The position numbers and the translations under genes are program-made. From Microthrixaceae bacterium (GTDB lineage Bacteria > Actinomycetota > Acidimicrobiia > Acidimicrobiales > Poriferisodalaceae), in the NCBI GenBank assembly GCA_011523825.1, contig WTFX01000005.1:1-64000 (forward strand): DNA of 64,000 nt, given 5' to 3'. The notes under the pieces were generated by a model, which ran no database searches, was not told the DNA's origin, and worked only from the letters and a program-made list of their open reading frames with translations. Within the stretch, counting starts at the first letter, position 1, and each line of letters opens with the position of its first letter. Of the stretch, positions 21,001-23,898 are shown piece after piece.

Positions 21001-23442
21001 CCTCGCCGGGTCGCTGCTGGTGACCCACGCCGCCACGCCGCCGCCCAAGTTGGTGGGCACGGGCACGAACGGGATTTCGTCGTCCCCCAAGCCCGGGGCA
21101 ACGAGCTGGTTGACGAATGAGATCCAGAACAGCTCGTCGAATCCGTCGCCGTCGTCGAATTTGTCGCGTGCCCGCATCCGGATGGTGGCACTCTGCGCGC
21201 CCTCGCCGCGGAACTCGAGTATGCGGTAGCCGACGACGGGCGCTGTGAAGATCTCCGGGAACTCGAGGGTGGCGCCCACCGCATCGTCGTCGAGCGTCAT
21301 GACGATGTCGTTGTAGTGGGCTGGGTAGGACAGGTTGGCGCCTACGCGGATCCCCCGAACCGTCCGCGCGCCCGAACCGGTCTGCTCGGCATTCAGATAC
21401 AGCGGCACGCGAACGTACTCGCCGGCGGCCAACGGGCGGCTCAGGCTCACCGTCAACGTGTCGGCCCGCGTCGCGTCGCCCTCGGCCAGCTCCTGCGACG
21501 GCGACGCCTTCGTGCCGCCTCCGGCCAGGGTTACCGTGGTGGCGTCGTCGTCGCGCACCGTCACCGCCAGATCCCGCGACACGCTGCCGTACCCGCCTCC
21601 CGCCGCGCTGTGGGTGATGGTGAAGGTGCGGTCGACTTCGTCGGTGTCGTTGTTCTTGTCGCAGTCGAAGTCCACCGTCTGGGGCATATTCCAAACGCCG
21701 GCGCCCGACGGCGTGAAGGTGAGCGTCTTGGAGGCCGTGTCGTCCGGGTTGAAGACAAAGTCGCTGGACGCGACCGTCACCGTCACGCTGCCCGTCGGCG
21801 CCTGTGCCAGCCTCACTTGGTAGCGGTAGGTGTCAGAGCTGGAGCACTGGTTCTCGCCGAGAATCTGACTGGCGGGCAGATGCCCGGTGCCGCTGCCGAA
21901 CACGAAGACGATGCCGGGGCCCGACTCCTCGAGGGTGAACTGGTAGCTGCTCTGGGCAGTGAGGCCCGCGGGGCAGCCGCTGCCCGAGCACGCCCCGCCG
22001 GCGATGGTCGGCTCGAAGTGCTCCGCCGACTGCCACCCGTTGGAATGGGTCGCAGTGCGCACCGTCACCCGCTCGCGCACCTTGTTGCCGTCGTCAGCGA
22101 CGGCGGTCACTGCCACAGTCGCCTCAGACGCCGCGGACGAGCCGCCGGTGAACACAACACTGCTGCCATTGACGGCCACCCCGGTCGGAGAGCCGTCCAG
22201 CGCGATGTTGAAATGAGTGCCGAGCGCAGCACCGTCGAAATACAGCGGCACCGTCAACGACTCTCCCGCCACCAGCCTCCGGGCCAGCCTGACGCGGAAC
22301 TTCGCCGTGTCAGACGCGTTGCCCTCCGTGGCCAAGTTGTCAGGGGTGGTCGCTGCCAGGATCTCCACCGGGGTCGGATCGTCGTCGATCACAGTGAACG
22401 GCACCGGCGGCAGGGCCAGCGCCTGACCACCCGCCGGCCAAGGATCGGGAGTGGTGGGATTCACTTGCCTGAGCCTGGACGCGTAATTGTCGTTGTTGAT
22501 GAACGCCTTCCAGGTGACCTCACCGGTGTGATCACCGCCCGGCGCGTCCACACTGTTCCGCTCTGCGTGGATGAGCATCGTGAAACTGCGCTTCGAGGTG
22601 CCGCGAGACAGCACCACCTGGGTGGACACCCGTGCAAGCGGCCCCGAATAATTCGTGTCGTTCGGCGTGACCACAGCCTCCAAGGCGATCCCCTCGGCGG
22701 GCAGCGTGTTGCCCGTGAACAGCGTCTCGTTGAAGTCGATGACCACTGCGTCGCGCGTGTCCTCGCGGTCGTTGTTGCTCGTCGACTCCAGCATCACGGT
22801 GTCGCCGTCGGTGACGGTGATCGTGCCCCGAGCCGTGCCGGTGCCCGAATAGGTCAGCGTCGTGTCCGCTCCGGCGGCGTCGTTGACGGTGACGGTCCAG
22901 TCGCCCAGCACGGTGCCCGCGGCGCAGCTCGACGACGTGCAGAGCTGCACGCCGAACGTCTCGCCGCCGCTCTCAGCGGTGCTGTCAGCGATGGCCCGAG
23001 CCTCGAAGTTGACATAGCCGTGGGTGGGAGCAGGAGGGCGAGGCTGCCCCGGCCGGCGGCGGGGCCGGGTCGCGCCCTGCAGCGCCACCTGCTCAGAAGT
23101 GCCCGGCTCGACGATGACGTTGGCGTCTGAGCGCTGAGAGGCGTTGGGGTTGGTCCTGTCCCATACCGTGAAATCCCCCGCCTCGGCCGTATACGGACTT
23201 ACCAGCGGCTTCACACGCAACCAGTAGCCGCTGTGCCCGGATGGGACGTTGGCAACCAGGAACTCGCGAGACTGGCCCTCGACAATCTCTGTGCGATGCA
23301 GCCAGGGCTCGGGATACGAAGACGGAACCTGCGTCTGCGCCTCAGCGGCCGGCACCGTCGCCGGGGCCACCACTGCGGGCACGACTGCCAGCAGCGACCC
23401 CCCCAAAGCTGTCGCCAGCGCCGAGGCAAACCAGCGGCGCAC
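1..23442 (-). CDS. Giant secreted Calx-beta repeat protein (C-terminus beyond left edge)
   Basis: A single minus-strand frame is open from GTG 23,442 to base 1 with no stop, giving at least 7,814 residues. I confirmed the frame by translation at about 23,400, 20,616, 4,764, 1,590 and 318; all lie in the same phase, and no other minus frame there gives sensible protein. GAGGAG at 23,450-23,455, seven bases before the GTG, fixes the start. A signal peptide (residues 1-35) is followed by dozens of roughly 100-residue beta-sandwich repeats with Calx-beta signatures (VTEGG..ATFTVT near the start, D-D-D near the end), repeats of the NWNTPQTVTVTA type, seven copies of an unnamed module, one fibronectin III domain and a small two-cysteine helical domain. 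Calx-beta domains bind calcium and are frequent in bacterial surface adhesins, so adhesion or matrix formation outside the cell is the likely role. The anchor, if any, lies outside the window. Composition is Thr/Val/Ala/Asp-rich and Cys-poor. Confidence 0.93.
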   Translation of the reverse strand, partial: MRRWFASALATALGGSLLAVVPAVVAPATVPAAEAQTQVPSSYPEPWLHRTEIVEGQSREFLVANVPSGHSGYWLRVKPLVSPYTAEAGDFTVWDRTNPNASQRSDANVIVEPGTSEQVALQGATRPRRRPGQPRPPAPTHGYVNFEARAIADSTAESGGETFGVQLCTSSSCAAGTVLGDWTVTVNDAAGADTTLTYSGTGTARGTITVTDGDTVMLESTSNNDREDTRDAVVIDFNETLFTGNTLPAEGIALEAVVTPNDTNYSGPLARVSTQVVLSRGTSKRSFTMLIHAERNSVDAPGGDHTGEVTWKAFINNDNYASRLRQVNPTTPDPWPAGGQALALPPVPFTVIDDDPTPVEILAATTPDNLATEGNASDTAKFRVRLARRLVAGESLTVPLYFDGAALGTHFNIALDGSPTGVAVNGSSVVFTGGSSAASEATVAVTAVADDGNKVRERVTVRTATHSNGWQSAEHFEPTIAGGACSGSGCPAGLTAQSSYQFTLEESGPGIVFVFGSGTGHLPASQILGENQCSSSDTYRYQVRLAQAPTGSVTVTVASSDFVFNPDDTASKTLTFTPSGAGVWNMPQTVDFDCDKNNDTDEVDRTFTITHSAAGGGYGSVSRDLAVTVRDDDATTVTLAGGGTKASPSQELAEGDATRADTLTVSLSRPLAAGEYVRVPLYLNAEQTGSGARTVRGIRVGANLSYPAHYNDIVMTLDDDAVGATLEFPEIFTAPVVGYRILEFRGEGAQSATIRMRARDKFDDGDGFDELFWISFVNQLVAPGLGDDEIPFVPVPTNLGGGVAAWVTSSDPARLRWFGIHDDEDAVVAADWAFTPTGLNPGDTFRLLYVTKATETAEATSGQHYDDFVRDEIIGVGHSSAAVGPVPGLLPYAWSFKAVVNVGHRPPVSVGSPYPAIKDLPDRRGQARVRNNFDSGTGAPIYWVKGAKVADDNDDFQDGSWDDEANPKHADGSAATVHSEGYWTGGAQNGSPGYSCYTTTVNDLLFLMGADKVKVGYLNVDDSTSNDGDKGPLGLREVSGTSFDSDARCMGDWGRNPPISGANPRAPRSVPADEFAEKPLYALSGVFTIDDTVTVAPAAAAEGSPVEFTVKLPAAASANITVPYTLTDGRGVGSDIAYQSAAGTGAGKDYTGTAGSVTIAAGATTGTISVATVDDDVYEGDHYFTVTLGTPTGGTDPPAASSTMGSAVGTITDLADRPTLQLSSATYKATEAGGEVTLAVVKSGKKTARPGWVTWTAAPGTAVSPGDYTAPVTGTAFLGHRRQERGFTITLATDGVSESDETFTVTLSEPEHAVLGSRTTATVTITETAIADTTVNWYRGSGTGTPAPTTLTIPEGQSQVFTVGLSRPAPHAVTIPIGLRTQHAHIQPEDYSVPSSVTFAQGEQTKAFTFAALADAADDSGTVSLFLCPQDSCPTHFTPGQTVPELAVTITEAIPGLTLTPTSLDVFANEGAATYSVRLKSQPAGNVTVAVASGDTSHVTVAPATLTFAPSGANIWSTPQTVTVTSASGAAVSDTATITHTIQNTGDTTNYPNGAVSGATVAATVVTDTRPVVTIIAADFLGVATERVAEGERSFNLQPPAPFNIIPTKGVAGIRYRFSQEGDIARVATDLGDLEVKQWTDTDGRYRSVHIHDDSVDEPNGKVIGEILPRPTRYRIGSPGRAEVLVLDNDPTTVTLARAAGSEVAEGTSHAFTITLGRGLVSGESLAVPLTFNSGTGAAVRNTDFTLACPVSLPTGVTCNNLNTASAPTVTFTGPTTGQTATSVTLALTALTDAVASETETVDIGMGTITTTSGVLDSDNNDVGLGGGVTATDNAAPLAIADALADPCPAPAAGQNNAVAVALCSPTGDVIEGGAGAAGYKDIEVTLSRALTSGETVFVPLVVTGPEREQDYTISLHPATQTGVTLAPGNLQTNPEGQALTFTAGASGATLRFTPVDNDDRSQPAVRIAFGTGSIRPQMLVGSAGLGTLSGSPLAFSIVDDEGGDIEVPHNWPLIPSGLSAGDEFRLLFVTSQQRDATSTDIEVYNDFAQVVAAGTGHASLKPYGGLVTVVACGAATDARVNTGMWTGSAWGDGSTTAASAGVPVYWLGHTKAADNYFDFYDNSWDGTRANDNRNESGVTVGTTYRVWTGCGLNGARNVHQGTPNQYLGWAQPYFGRQGPEANPLNSGSATSRSTSYPFYAISPEFTVGAPPVILSTSTLDVEADGGTATYTVKLRSAPTGNVTVAVASGDTNHATVTPSTLTFTPTGATAWNVAQTVMVTSASGAAAGDTAKITHTIQNTGDAVNYPNGLVSGAEVKVTVTPAPHGLTLSASALEVVADGGTAIYTVRLKSQPAGNVTVAVASGDTTHATVSPGTLTFAPSGANIWSTPQTVMVTSASGAAAGDTAKITHTIQNTGDAVNYPNGAVSGATVTATVVAEDRPVVTIARNSASVAEGSPAVFTVTASPAPPAGSDLVVNLAVAEGAGDYVASTDEGSGKTVTITGGTASASYSVATVDDSTDEPDGRVTVTVAAGGNAYKLGSTTSTSVTITDGEATSATLARAVGDNVAEGSAHAYTVTLDRPLVAGEVLPVTLTFAGSAVRNSDYTLACPSPLPAGVGCANLNSGTATITFTGPTASPITAVALTLSAAWETSGAALREATETVDIGLGALTSTSGTKLGGGARAEDNAASLNIVNILPTLSVSMAADNGDDVAEGASGASGRKDVTVTLGYALGSGETVTVPLRVRGAAVTTDYTFALHPAAQSGVALVTSGAYSAQSPALRFSHHSSSPTTATLRFVPVNNTDRTQPAVLIDFAAAVTATGGVPVSSSKPTGEVFFVIEDDETGDAEVPDGWALKPSAVMPAGEFRLLFVTSQRRDAAATDIEEYNRFVQRLVATGGHASIKPYAGFITVVGSTAAADARANTGMWGGSPAGYTDGSTSASSAGTSVWWLNAEKAADNYYDFYDGTWDNTATKDESGADIDTHGGGAAHLPNAVWTGSVGGGTGRDGHELGTANPQLGVPGVQGGPNNNNPLQVLSHGVGVAQPKTRTRYLYAMSPVFAVDTADGVTVSPTALSLTELHASDAEKTYTVKLDTDPGVDVTITVVSGDTDAVAVDTNSVMTGDQNTLTFTHGSSGNWGTAQTVTVRALNDADAVGEQDVEITHAATAASGAYDEIDVDAVEVDITDAGHGVIITGAPVSVKAGETAVYSVRLKSRPTGNVVIRPTSGATARATVSGDLTFTSTGDNWKTPQNVTVTGVAAGTATISHAVQTTADSANYPTTLTIADVAVTVGLPSLSVSPASLSLTEGGAAGTYTVTANEDPGAGVTVTVTVTSDDGGAARVHGPGGSAGTTATLTFVGGSGGNSNWSTPQTVTVTAVDDGDADDEDVTITHTSTATGSSGPFHQAAIASVAVDVTDAGHGLTLSASALDVFANEGAATYSVRLKSQPAGNVTVAVASGDTTHATVDTDTSTDGNQLTLTFAPSGANAWNTPQTVTVTSASGAAVSDTATITHTIQNTGDATNYPNGAVSGATVAATVVTDTRPVVTVVAETHLGVATTQVAEGQTMHSAQVPAPFGIRHTGPPGRSVQVRFRRAMEGDYARTPGHLRDFQEWISPGAGSDASIPISDDNVDEPNGKAIVTVLPRPTHYRIGSPGRAEVLVLDNDPTTVTLARVAGSEVAEGASHAYTITLGRGLVNGESLAVPLTFNSGTGAAVRNTDFTLACPMTLPTGVTCNNLNTASAPTVTFTGPSTGQTATSVTLTLTARADTVPRETETVDIGMGTITTTSGVLDSDDNDVGLGGGVTATDSAAALTITDVLPALSVSMAADNDNDVTEGASGASGRKDVTVTLGYALSGSETITVPLRVRGATVTTDYTLALHPATQNGVTLLTSGSYSAQNPALRFSAHSSNPTTATLRLVAVDNERRTQPGVIIDFHGAVAKSSFTPTVTTSGDVFFVVVDDETGPVEVPRDWALKPSGVAASGEFRLLFVTSQTRDATPRNIREYNAWIQRQVVATGHASVQPYAGFVKVLGSTEFDGQARENTGMWASSAHTDGSTSSSTDGDGISIWWLNGGKVADHYHDFFDGSWDGGADQSALAKNQAGADRGNTWVWTGSNADGSRHGTATQRLGQITPRAGRLSADQISRSFVGRANSYAFYGMSPVFQVEGVEASLAVNNSGAVTEGGTLTVTVNLGANAPSALEIPVQMRTSGSPTASTDDFTLSGSPAGTVSIAMGQNSGMLTFTAVADDIDEPVNMETLVLEFGTLPEGVVAHATDDTEVSITITDADTAGITVTETGTPVNTVVDEDGTPTATDTYTVVLDSKPLSNVTIRVTADDGTVAKVDGPDTQTAYTTTEDLVFTPSNWNTAQTVTVQGVQNIIDDPNDKRTVDVTHTVQVGDTSPDGQYTTGMDLSDHDVEVEVIDDDAQPTAVELEASISTATENGGAQTVTVTATVQGATRFGAAQTITGAISSLQDTSSVNYVDVTTSALSITIPVGAQTATSTFTLTPANDNVHETDQTVTVGGAIAPATGVTITSDTISVTNDDAAPTRIDLSVNPTTIAEAAGATTVTVTATVHGGKTFGTAKTVTVAVAGQNETNKVKFATASVSNITIGAGSATGMATFTLTPTANTFDEQNATATVSGTAPGVTTLNSATVSVTDDDASPAGITFGLSPMTIAEDGGAATVNYTLDVQTGTGGTTYGEDVVVTVAVAGSGDTNVVGFTPVADQTSTIPKGTSAQVTGSFTLTPTDDTDDEYDETVTVTATATDVHGNAIVMAPVEITITDDEDTTVTMTAPTGAVAENGGTKDVTLTLSRALAGSEAVTVPLEVVGVTVESDYTVALHGTNTGVTIDTTTSPFSSQNPALKFAAGASSAVLRFTALPNTDRTQPYTVVRYGSGVTAANLDFQTPPSGGPVGFVITDDETGDVLFPVDSDLMPTHSSIVPGNYEFRFVFATSGARDASSSDIADYDAFIRSALAEGHADIVPFAGFFKVVGSTAAADASAHASFATGDGGRPVFWMGNQTFADKVADNDAGLRGEWSNQTPYTEAGTAATANAGGYFTGSTSVGAKSANPLGSASVTLGYLSDSGSGRAPLGSGTTTANTGTRPFYGLSAVFKADRSPAVTIVPKAGGESVAEGSPAVFTVSISPAPTDPVGVTLWITDETGKPSYTNAADRSANPHLNAVTLSSTTTSADFSVNTVNDSNDEPDGGVVVRVIAAEGYIRGGNDLATVAVTDGEATSLTLTGSSAGVTEGLDKSFTLSLGRRLVSGETVTVPLTFAGTATRGTDYTFTCSGTGVTCHDLNSTAGSANPRVVFANGAQTAAIVMAAVLDANTTPVEPNETVNIGVGTPTAITGLSGGVAAPTDSAPQFSIVNRSQITLASFAQSTYTATEAAGAGRTVTVTVDYTPSALAALTIPITVTGTAVAGSGKDYTRTGGASITTAVGDTSSTITVTIADDAFDDDAETIIITLSDGANWDLGANPSTTVTITDDDSAPEVTLSASPATVAEFAGATTVTVTGTMQGTTRFEENTSLTVGIAGSGGANVVGFTAPSSVTLPIAAGAASGTADFTLTPTDDSTVESDETVTLSATEAGATVNSGTIAVTDDDSSASLSLTLSAAAGDVAEGASGAAGYKDVTVTLGSALTGSQTVTVPLTVTGVTVATDYTLALQPAAQAGVTLLTSGAHSAQNPAVRLAAGATSAVLRFTPVDNSVRTNPAVVIAYGTGSRLPSGTGVSLGTPAGSPVVFAVADDETGAIEVAGNWALKPSGVGPGQQFRLLFVTSGTRDASSSAIADYDAFVRAAAAQGHAATVPYAGLFKVLGSTAAVDASAHAGFSGSDAVAVFWLGDTAAADRVTASYPGLRGEWQNQAAPHDETGTAASVNASGYFTGSTSAGAKSASPLGSAAVSLGYLADSGSGRAPLGSGTTAASTATRPFYGLSPVFTATGVAQFAMAAASAGEDAGTVDVTVDISPAAAAAITVGYTLSGTATRGSDYSIAGVTGSSGTVTIPSGATSVSIPVAITDDAAEEAAETIILTLADGDGYTVGTNTAHTLTIGASDQASATANADGSYTVPGDWSLLPAGLQTVGQKFRLMFRTTSRWAATSTDIATYDGYVQGEAAGGSLAAILPYASQFKVVGSTNSFDIRTHLDLRDGSNWRTGIPIYWMDAAAGGAKVADDYQDFCTRDSTHSSNPRERWWKNDDLADQRDEDGTAHGDSNFPWTGSNNDCTKQSTKHLGASGSSVEKGGHADARMWGPLSTASEAKGALNSLFAMSPVFVVGSDGLLTATFAESAKSVNEDAGTVNVTVNLSQAQATAFNIGYTVSGTATEGASGDYTIANSGTVEVPALATSVVIPVAVIDDAAEEAGETVVLTLSASADSPSRYSLDEARKVYTLTIAASDLPCNGPKVGIADQFNPVAEGDGSVRLTLSVIPAAANPCTHEFAVGYTVAGGSVGAGGHPAATAGADLAASGTVTVPERALWARFDVAITDDRVAEGTESAIVSLDDLDAYTLMNHKKAQITIADDDARGLVFDPAKVAVGEGQSAHYTVKLASQPTGTVTVAIAGAGLRVADTDPGTDGDQNTLTFTGGTAGTWNTPQSVTVTAAEDDHNAADDTIALSHATSGGDYTAADSTDLQVTVADNDKVGVVITQTGGSTRAAEPSGTDTYTLRLGKRPSRTVLVTATTSDPDAALVSRFGNTFLRSRTFVFTVSTWNRPQEVTVRAVDDPFDNPNGRTAVITHRIQTTDPEYRRVTADPVTVTVADDEPAPRLSLSASTNRVPEGGTATITATLASALPRAITVPLEIDRVSAEAGDISVPSGIRIDARSLTGTATLRANQDSDDDHEHFLVDVGRLPSPVTAGDTLLVMNVIDDEHVPAPAKIACDTTGGRCEAGVLSVGEGRTRNLYLTLTQRPTHLVRADIAVTKGGADATTSPVFNLQFSTGAHSNKRLVVAGLDDTGTRALDPVEITLRFASADPFYDGKEMVLRLQVVDNDSHVRLALAQDRETLAEGASGAVRLTVTASQPLPVAVTPVIDLRTVTLGADFSDKDAVCDGCLSADGSRITLPVMRTGATVSQVVLHAADDNLVERDALIRGRLEVFNAAGTGLHVPPPLVSVDTGHNTIVLTHEDDDRLRAHVHHNEAMGYFLALNRQTEFPISVHRLRTDPALNDVKTYPAVDQTTANAAEERALERKLRRARYIPLGDSLSVYRGIVLELPEGFPLSGDWIDLGAGIEAVDLRAEVPAATSQPLGSRSALDSLAGDILYANDGAPADDRINMVIISGITETSIAVAWNEADGADGYELRWQAGGQTQPQNKRLSGTSHTITGLTAGTAYQIRVMVVKQGSVVAAKSSQTVSVTTEGTQSQQPPATPEVSVTAGAGITEGGTASFTVTASPAPAAPLAVSVSVTQSGDYAASGTTGTKTVTVPISGTVSHTVATVDDSADEPHGSVTLTVNAASGYTVSGTQGAATVAVSDDDDPSPTPAATPEVSVSAAAGVTEGGTATFTVTASPAPAAPLAVSVTVIESGEFGASTGAKTITIPTSGSVAHAVATADDGADEPDGSITLSLNRGSGYAVSPSRPAATLVVADDDDPPETPAKVCKTADTALLAEVKAKTADPWSGARPDLVETFTRAYDTMLGTDDYTVADLKARADRQTPNWQGNGPNALWQSIYAELDRLEACRGKAGTPGTPKTAAPQISVTAGAGVTEGSPASFTVTAAPAPAAPLAVVVTVTRTGDFGAAVGARTVVIPTTGSVSHTVATAGDSTAEADGTITATLNPGSAYTVSATQGTATVAVADDDAATPP
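365..630 (-). other. Small helical two-cysteine domain in the giant protein
   Basis: Residues about 7605-7693. It reads as helices rich in Ala, Lys, Asp and Leu between KVCKTADTALLAEVKAK and YAELDRLEACRG, with a Trp-containing centre (TPNWQGNGPNALW). The two cysteines sit at the two ends and could pair. It interrupts the beta repeats. I do not recognise a named family. Confidence 0.6.
1335..1615 (-). other. Fibronectin type III domain in the giant protein
   Basis: Residues about 7276-7369. The hallmarks are present: ITETSIAVAWNEADGADGYE with the core Trp and Tyr, then LTAGTAYQIRVMVV and a closing TVSVTTEG. It is the only such domain I found and marks the change from the long irregular region (about 1,630-2,500) to the last three Calx-beta repeats in the window. 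Confidence 0.85.
4590..5228 (-). repeat. Unnamed surface module, copy 7 of 7
   Basis: Residues about 6072-6285, separated from copy 6 by a single Calx-beta-like repeat. Landmarks: WSLLPAGLQTVGQKFRLMF, IPIYWMDAAAGGAKVADDY, PWTGSNNDC and LFAMSPVFVVG. Two cysteines are present (FCTRDST and NNDCTK), which could form a disulfide outside the cell. Confidence 0.75.
5600..6165 (-). repeat. Unnamed surface module, copy 6 of 7
   Basis: Residues about 5760-5948. Landmarks: WALKPSGVGPGQQFRLLFV, GHAATVPYAGLFKVLGST, VAVFWLGDTAAADRV, GYFTGSTSAGAKSASPLG and RPFYGLSPVFTATG. It pairs with copy 5 as a recent duplicate. Confidence 0.75.
8078..8665 (-). repeat. Unnamed surface module, copy 5 of 7
   Basis: Residues about 4927-5122. 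Landmarks: YEFRFVFATSGARDASSSD, GHADIVPFAGFFKVVGST, RPVFWMGNQTFADKVAD, GYFTGSTSVGAKSANPLG and RPFYGLSAVF. The WTGS of copies 1-4 is replaced by YFTGSTS, a variant shared only with copy 6. The C-terminal half is nearly identical at DNA level to 5,600-5,780, which points to a recent duplication. Confidence 0.75.
10935..11548 (-). repeat. Unnamed surface module, copy 4 of 7
   Basis: Residues about 3966-4170. Landmarks: WALKPSGVAASGEFRLLFV, GHASVQPYAGFVKVLGST, ISIWWLNGGKVADHYHDFF, TWVWTGSNADGS and AFYGMSPVFQVEG. It shows the consensus pattern most clearly and is free of cysteine. Confidence 0.75.
14262..14910 (-). repeat. Unnamed surface module, copy 3 of 7
   Basis: Residues about 2845-3061. Landmarks: WALKPSAVMPAGEFRLLFV, GHASIKPYAGFITVVGST, SVWWLNAEKAADNYYDFYDG, AVWTGS and RYLYAMSPVFAV. 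The DNA aligns well with copy 4 at an offset of about 3,360 bp, together with the Calx-beta repeats on the promoter-distal side of both copies' partners. Confidence 0.75.
14700..15750 (-). repeat. Large intragenic DNA repeat, partner of 11,340-12,410
   Basis: The stretch aligns by eye with 11,340-12,410 at a constant offset of about 3,360 bp. It covers the start of the unnamed module and the next Calx-beta repeats; for example the DNA around 11,830-11,980 and 15,190-15,340 matches at most positions. The two blocks are one higher-order unit of the giant gene duplicated in tandem. Confidence 0.7.
16818..17440 (-). repeat. Unnamed surface module, copy 2 of 7
   Basis: Residues about 2002-2209. 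Landmarks in order: WPLIPSGL, FRLLFVTSQQRDATSTD, VPVYWLGHTKAADNYFDFYD, WTGCGLNG and YPFYAISPEFTV. Cysteines occur at VVACGA and WTGCG. It shares the opening FRLLFVTSQ-RDA segment closely with copies 3 and 4. Confidence 0.75.
17930..19060 (-). repeat. Large intragenic DNA repeat, partner of 11,995-13,160
   Basis: The stretch aligns with 11,995-13,160 at an offset of about 5,934 bp and includes the shared segment around GTGTTCAGGTTGTTGCAGGT. Shorter related copies of its right-hand part (the ACGGCGCCGTTCGGGTAGTT element) occur at about 16,160 and 16,510. This is a second duplication layer within the giant gene. Confidence 0.7.
20181..20975 (-). repeat. Unnamed surface module, copy 1 of 7 (longest)
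   Basis: Residues about 823-1088 of the giant protein. The copy opens with a WAFTPTGL...FRLLYVT segment, has a GAPIYWVKGAKVADDNDDF core and DGSWDDEAN, then WTGG, and closes with PLYALSGVFTI. It is about 60 residues longer than the other copies because of insertions, and it carries two cysteines (GYSCY and DARCMGDW). I do not recognise a named domain. Confidence 0.75.
23338..23442 (-). other. Signal peptide of the giant protein
   Basis: Residues 1-35 start VRRWFASALATALGG and continue as an Ala/Leu/Val-rich hydrophobic segment ending in a small-residue AEA site before Gln36. This is a standard export signal. The RRWF near the N-terminus loosely resembles a twin-arginine motif, but a Sec signal explains it equally well. 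Confidence 0.85.
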
Positions 23443-23449
23443 AGCCGAG

Positions 23450-23455
23450 CTCCTC
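23450..23455 (-). promoter_or_regulatory. Ribosome binding site that sets the giant gene's start
   Basis: GAGGAG with seven bases to GTG 23,442. The alternative TTG at 23,457 overlaps this site and would place the signal peptide behind extra residues, so the GTG is preferred. Confidence 0.8.
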
Positions 23456-23496
23456 AAGACCGCCGACCCGCTCTAGCGGCTGGACCGGGCGGCCAG

Positions 23497-23509
23497 CCCC
23501 CCCCCCCCC
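23497..23509 (-). repeat. Homopolymer of 13 C (13 G on coding strand) upstream of the giant gene
   Basis: Thirteen consecutive C lie 55-67 nt before the GTG start. Tracts of this length slip during replication and are known phase-variation switches of surface genes in other bacteria. On its downstream side (coding strand) a 6-bp inverted repeat, GGCTGG 23,478-23,483 with CCAGCC 23,493-23,498, partly overlaps the tract. I could not place a convincing -35/-10 pair, so whether the tract affects the promoter or the leader is open. Confidence 0.9.
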
Positions 23510-23661
23510 AACTTCGCAGCAGACGAGGGGTGCTCCAGCAAGTGTTTCGGACGTCTCCGGGGGCGTTCACGCGCATCATCTTACGCACTTGTCTCGGAGC
23601 CCCGACACACCGGGCGGCGGCAGGCCCAAGACGCCGCAGCAGGCTTCGGTAGTCTTCGGAC

Positions 23662-23889
23662 ATGGGCGCAGCCGACCTTGCAGCAGCGCACCGCGCCGCA
23701 GCCGAGCTCGTCAGCGCCGTCTCGGACCTGACGCAGCATCTCGCCCCAGGCGCACAAGAGGCCACGGCAGCCTCGACCGGGGACCTGACCGAGCACTCGC
23801 AACCACCAGTGGAGTTCGCCGAAGGACTGGTCCAGATACTTGCAATAGGCCGGACATTTTCTTCCGTTCGGTCCCCAAAAATGGTGTAG
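23662..23889 (+). CDS. Possible small protein, unknown
   Basis: 75 codons. The first 30 residues (ADLAAAHRAAAELVSAVSDL) would form an amphipathic helix, but the rest is unremarkable, there is no clear ribosome site, and the stop lies inside the probable promoter of the next gene. It may be spurious; it would otherwise be a third, leading member of the AbiE-like unit. Confidence 0.22.
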   Translation: MGAADLAAAHRAAAELVSAVSDLTQHLAPGAQEATAASTGDLTEHSQPPVEFAEGLVQILAIGRTFSSVRSPKMV

Positions 23890-23892
23890 GAT
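23887..23892 (+). promoter_or_regulatory. Candidate -10 element, near-leaderless start
   Basis: TAGGAT ends six bases before ATG 23,899. It fits the TANNNT -10 form of actinobacterial promoters, where transcription can start at or next to the start codon. The same bases contain AGGA seven bases before the ATG, so an ordinary ribosome site is the alternative. Confidence 0.35.
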
Positions 23893-23898
23893 GAACGG

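Larger units (their letters stand above)
23510..23898. other. Intergenic region between the giant gene and the AbiE-like unit
   Basis: This divergent region must hold the promoters of both flanking genes. The part from about 23,840 to 23,893 is clearly more AT-rich than its surroundings. The only open frame with any merit is the 75-codon one at 23,662. No repeats or tRNA seen. Confidence 0.6.

Noticed and set aside
1-23000. CRISPR-like or satellite array from repeated GTCACCGTCACC words
   Set aside because: Spacing is irregular and the words encode the Val-Thr strands of the beta repeats; they are coding repeats.
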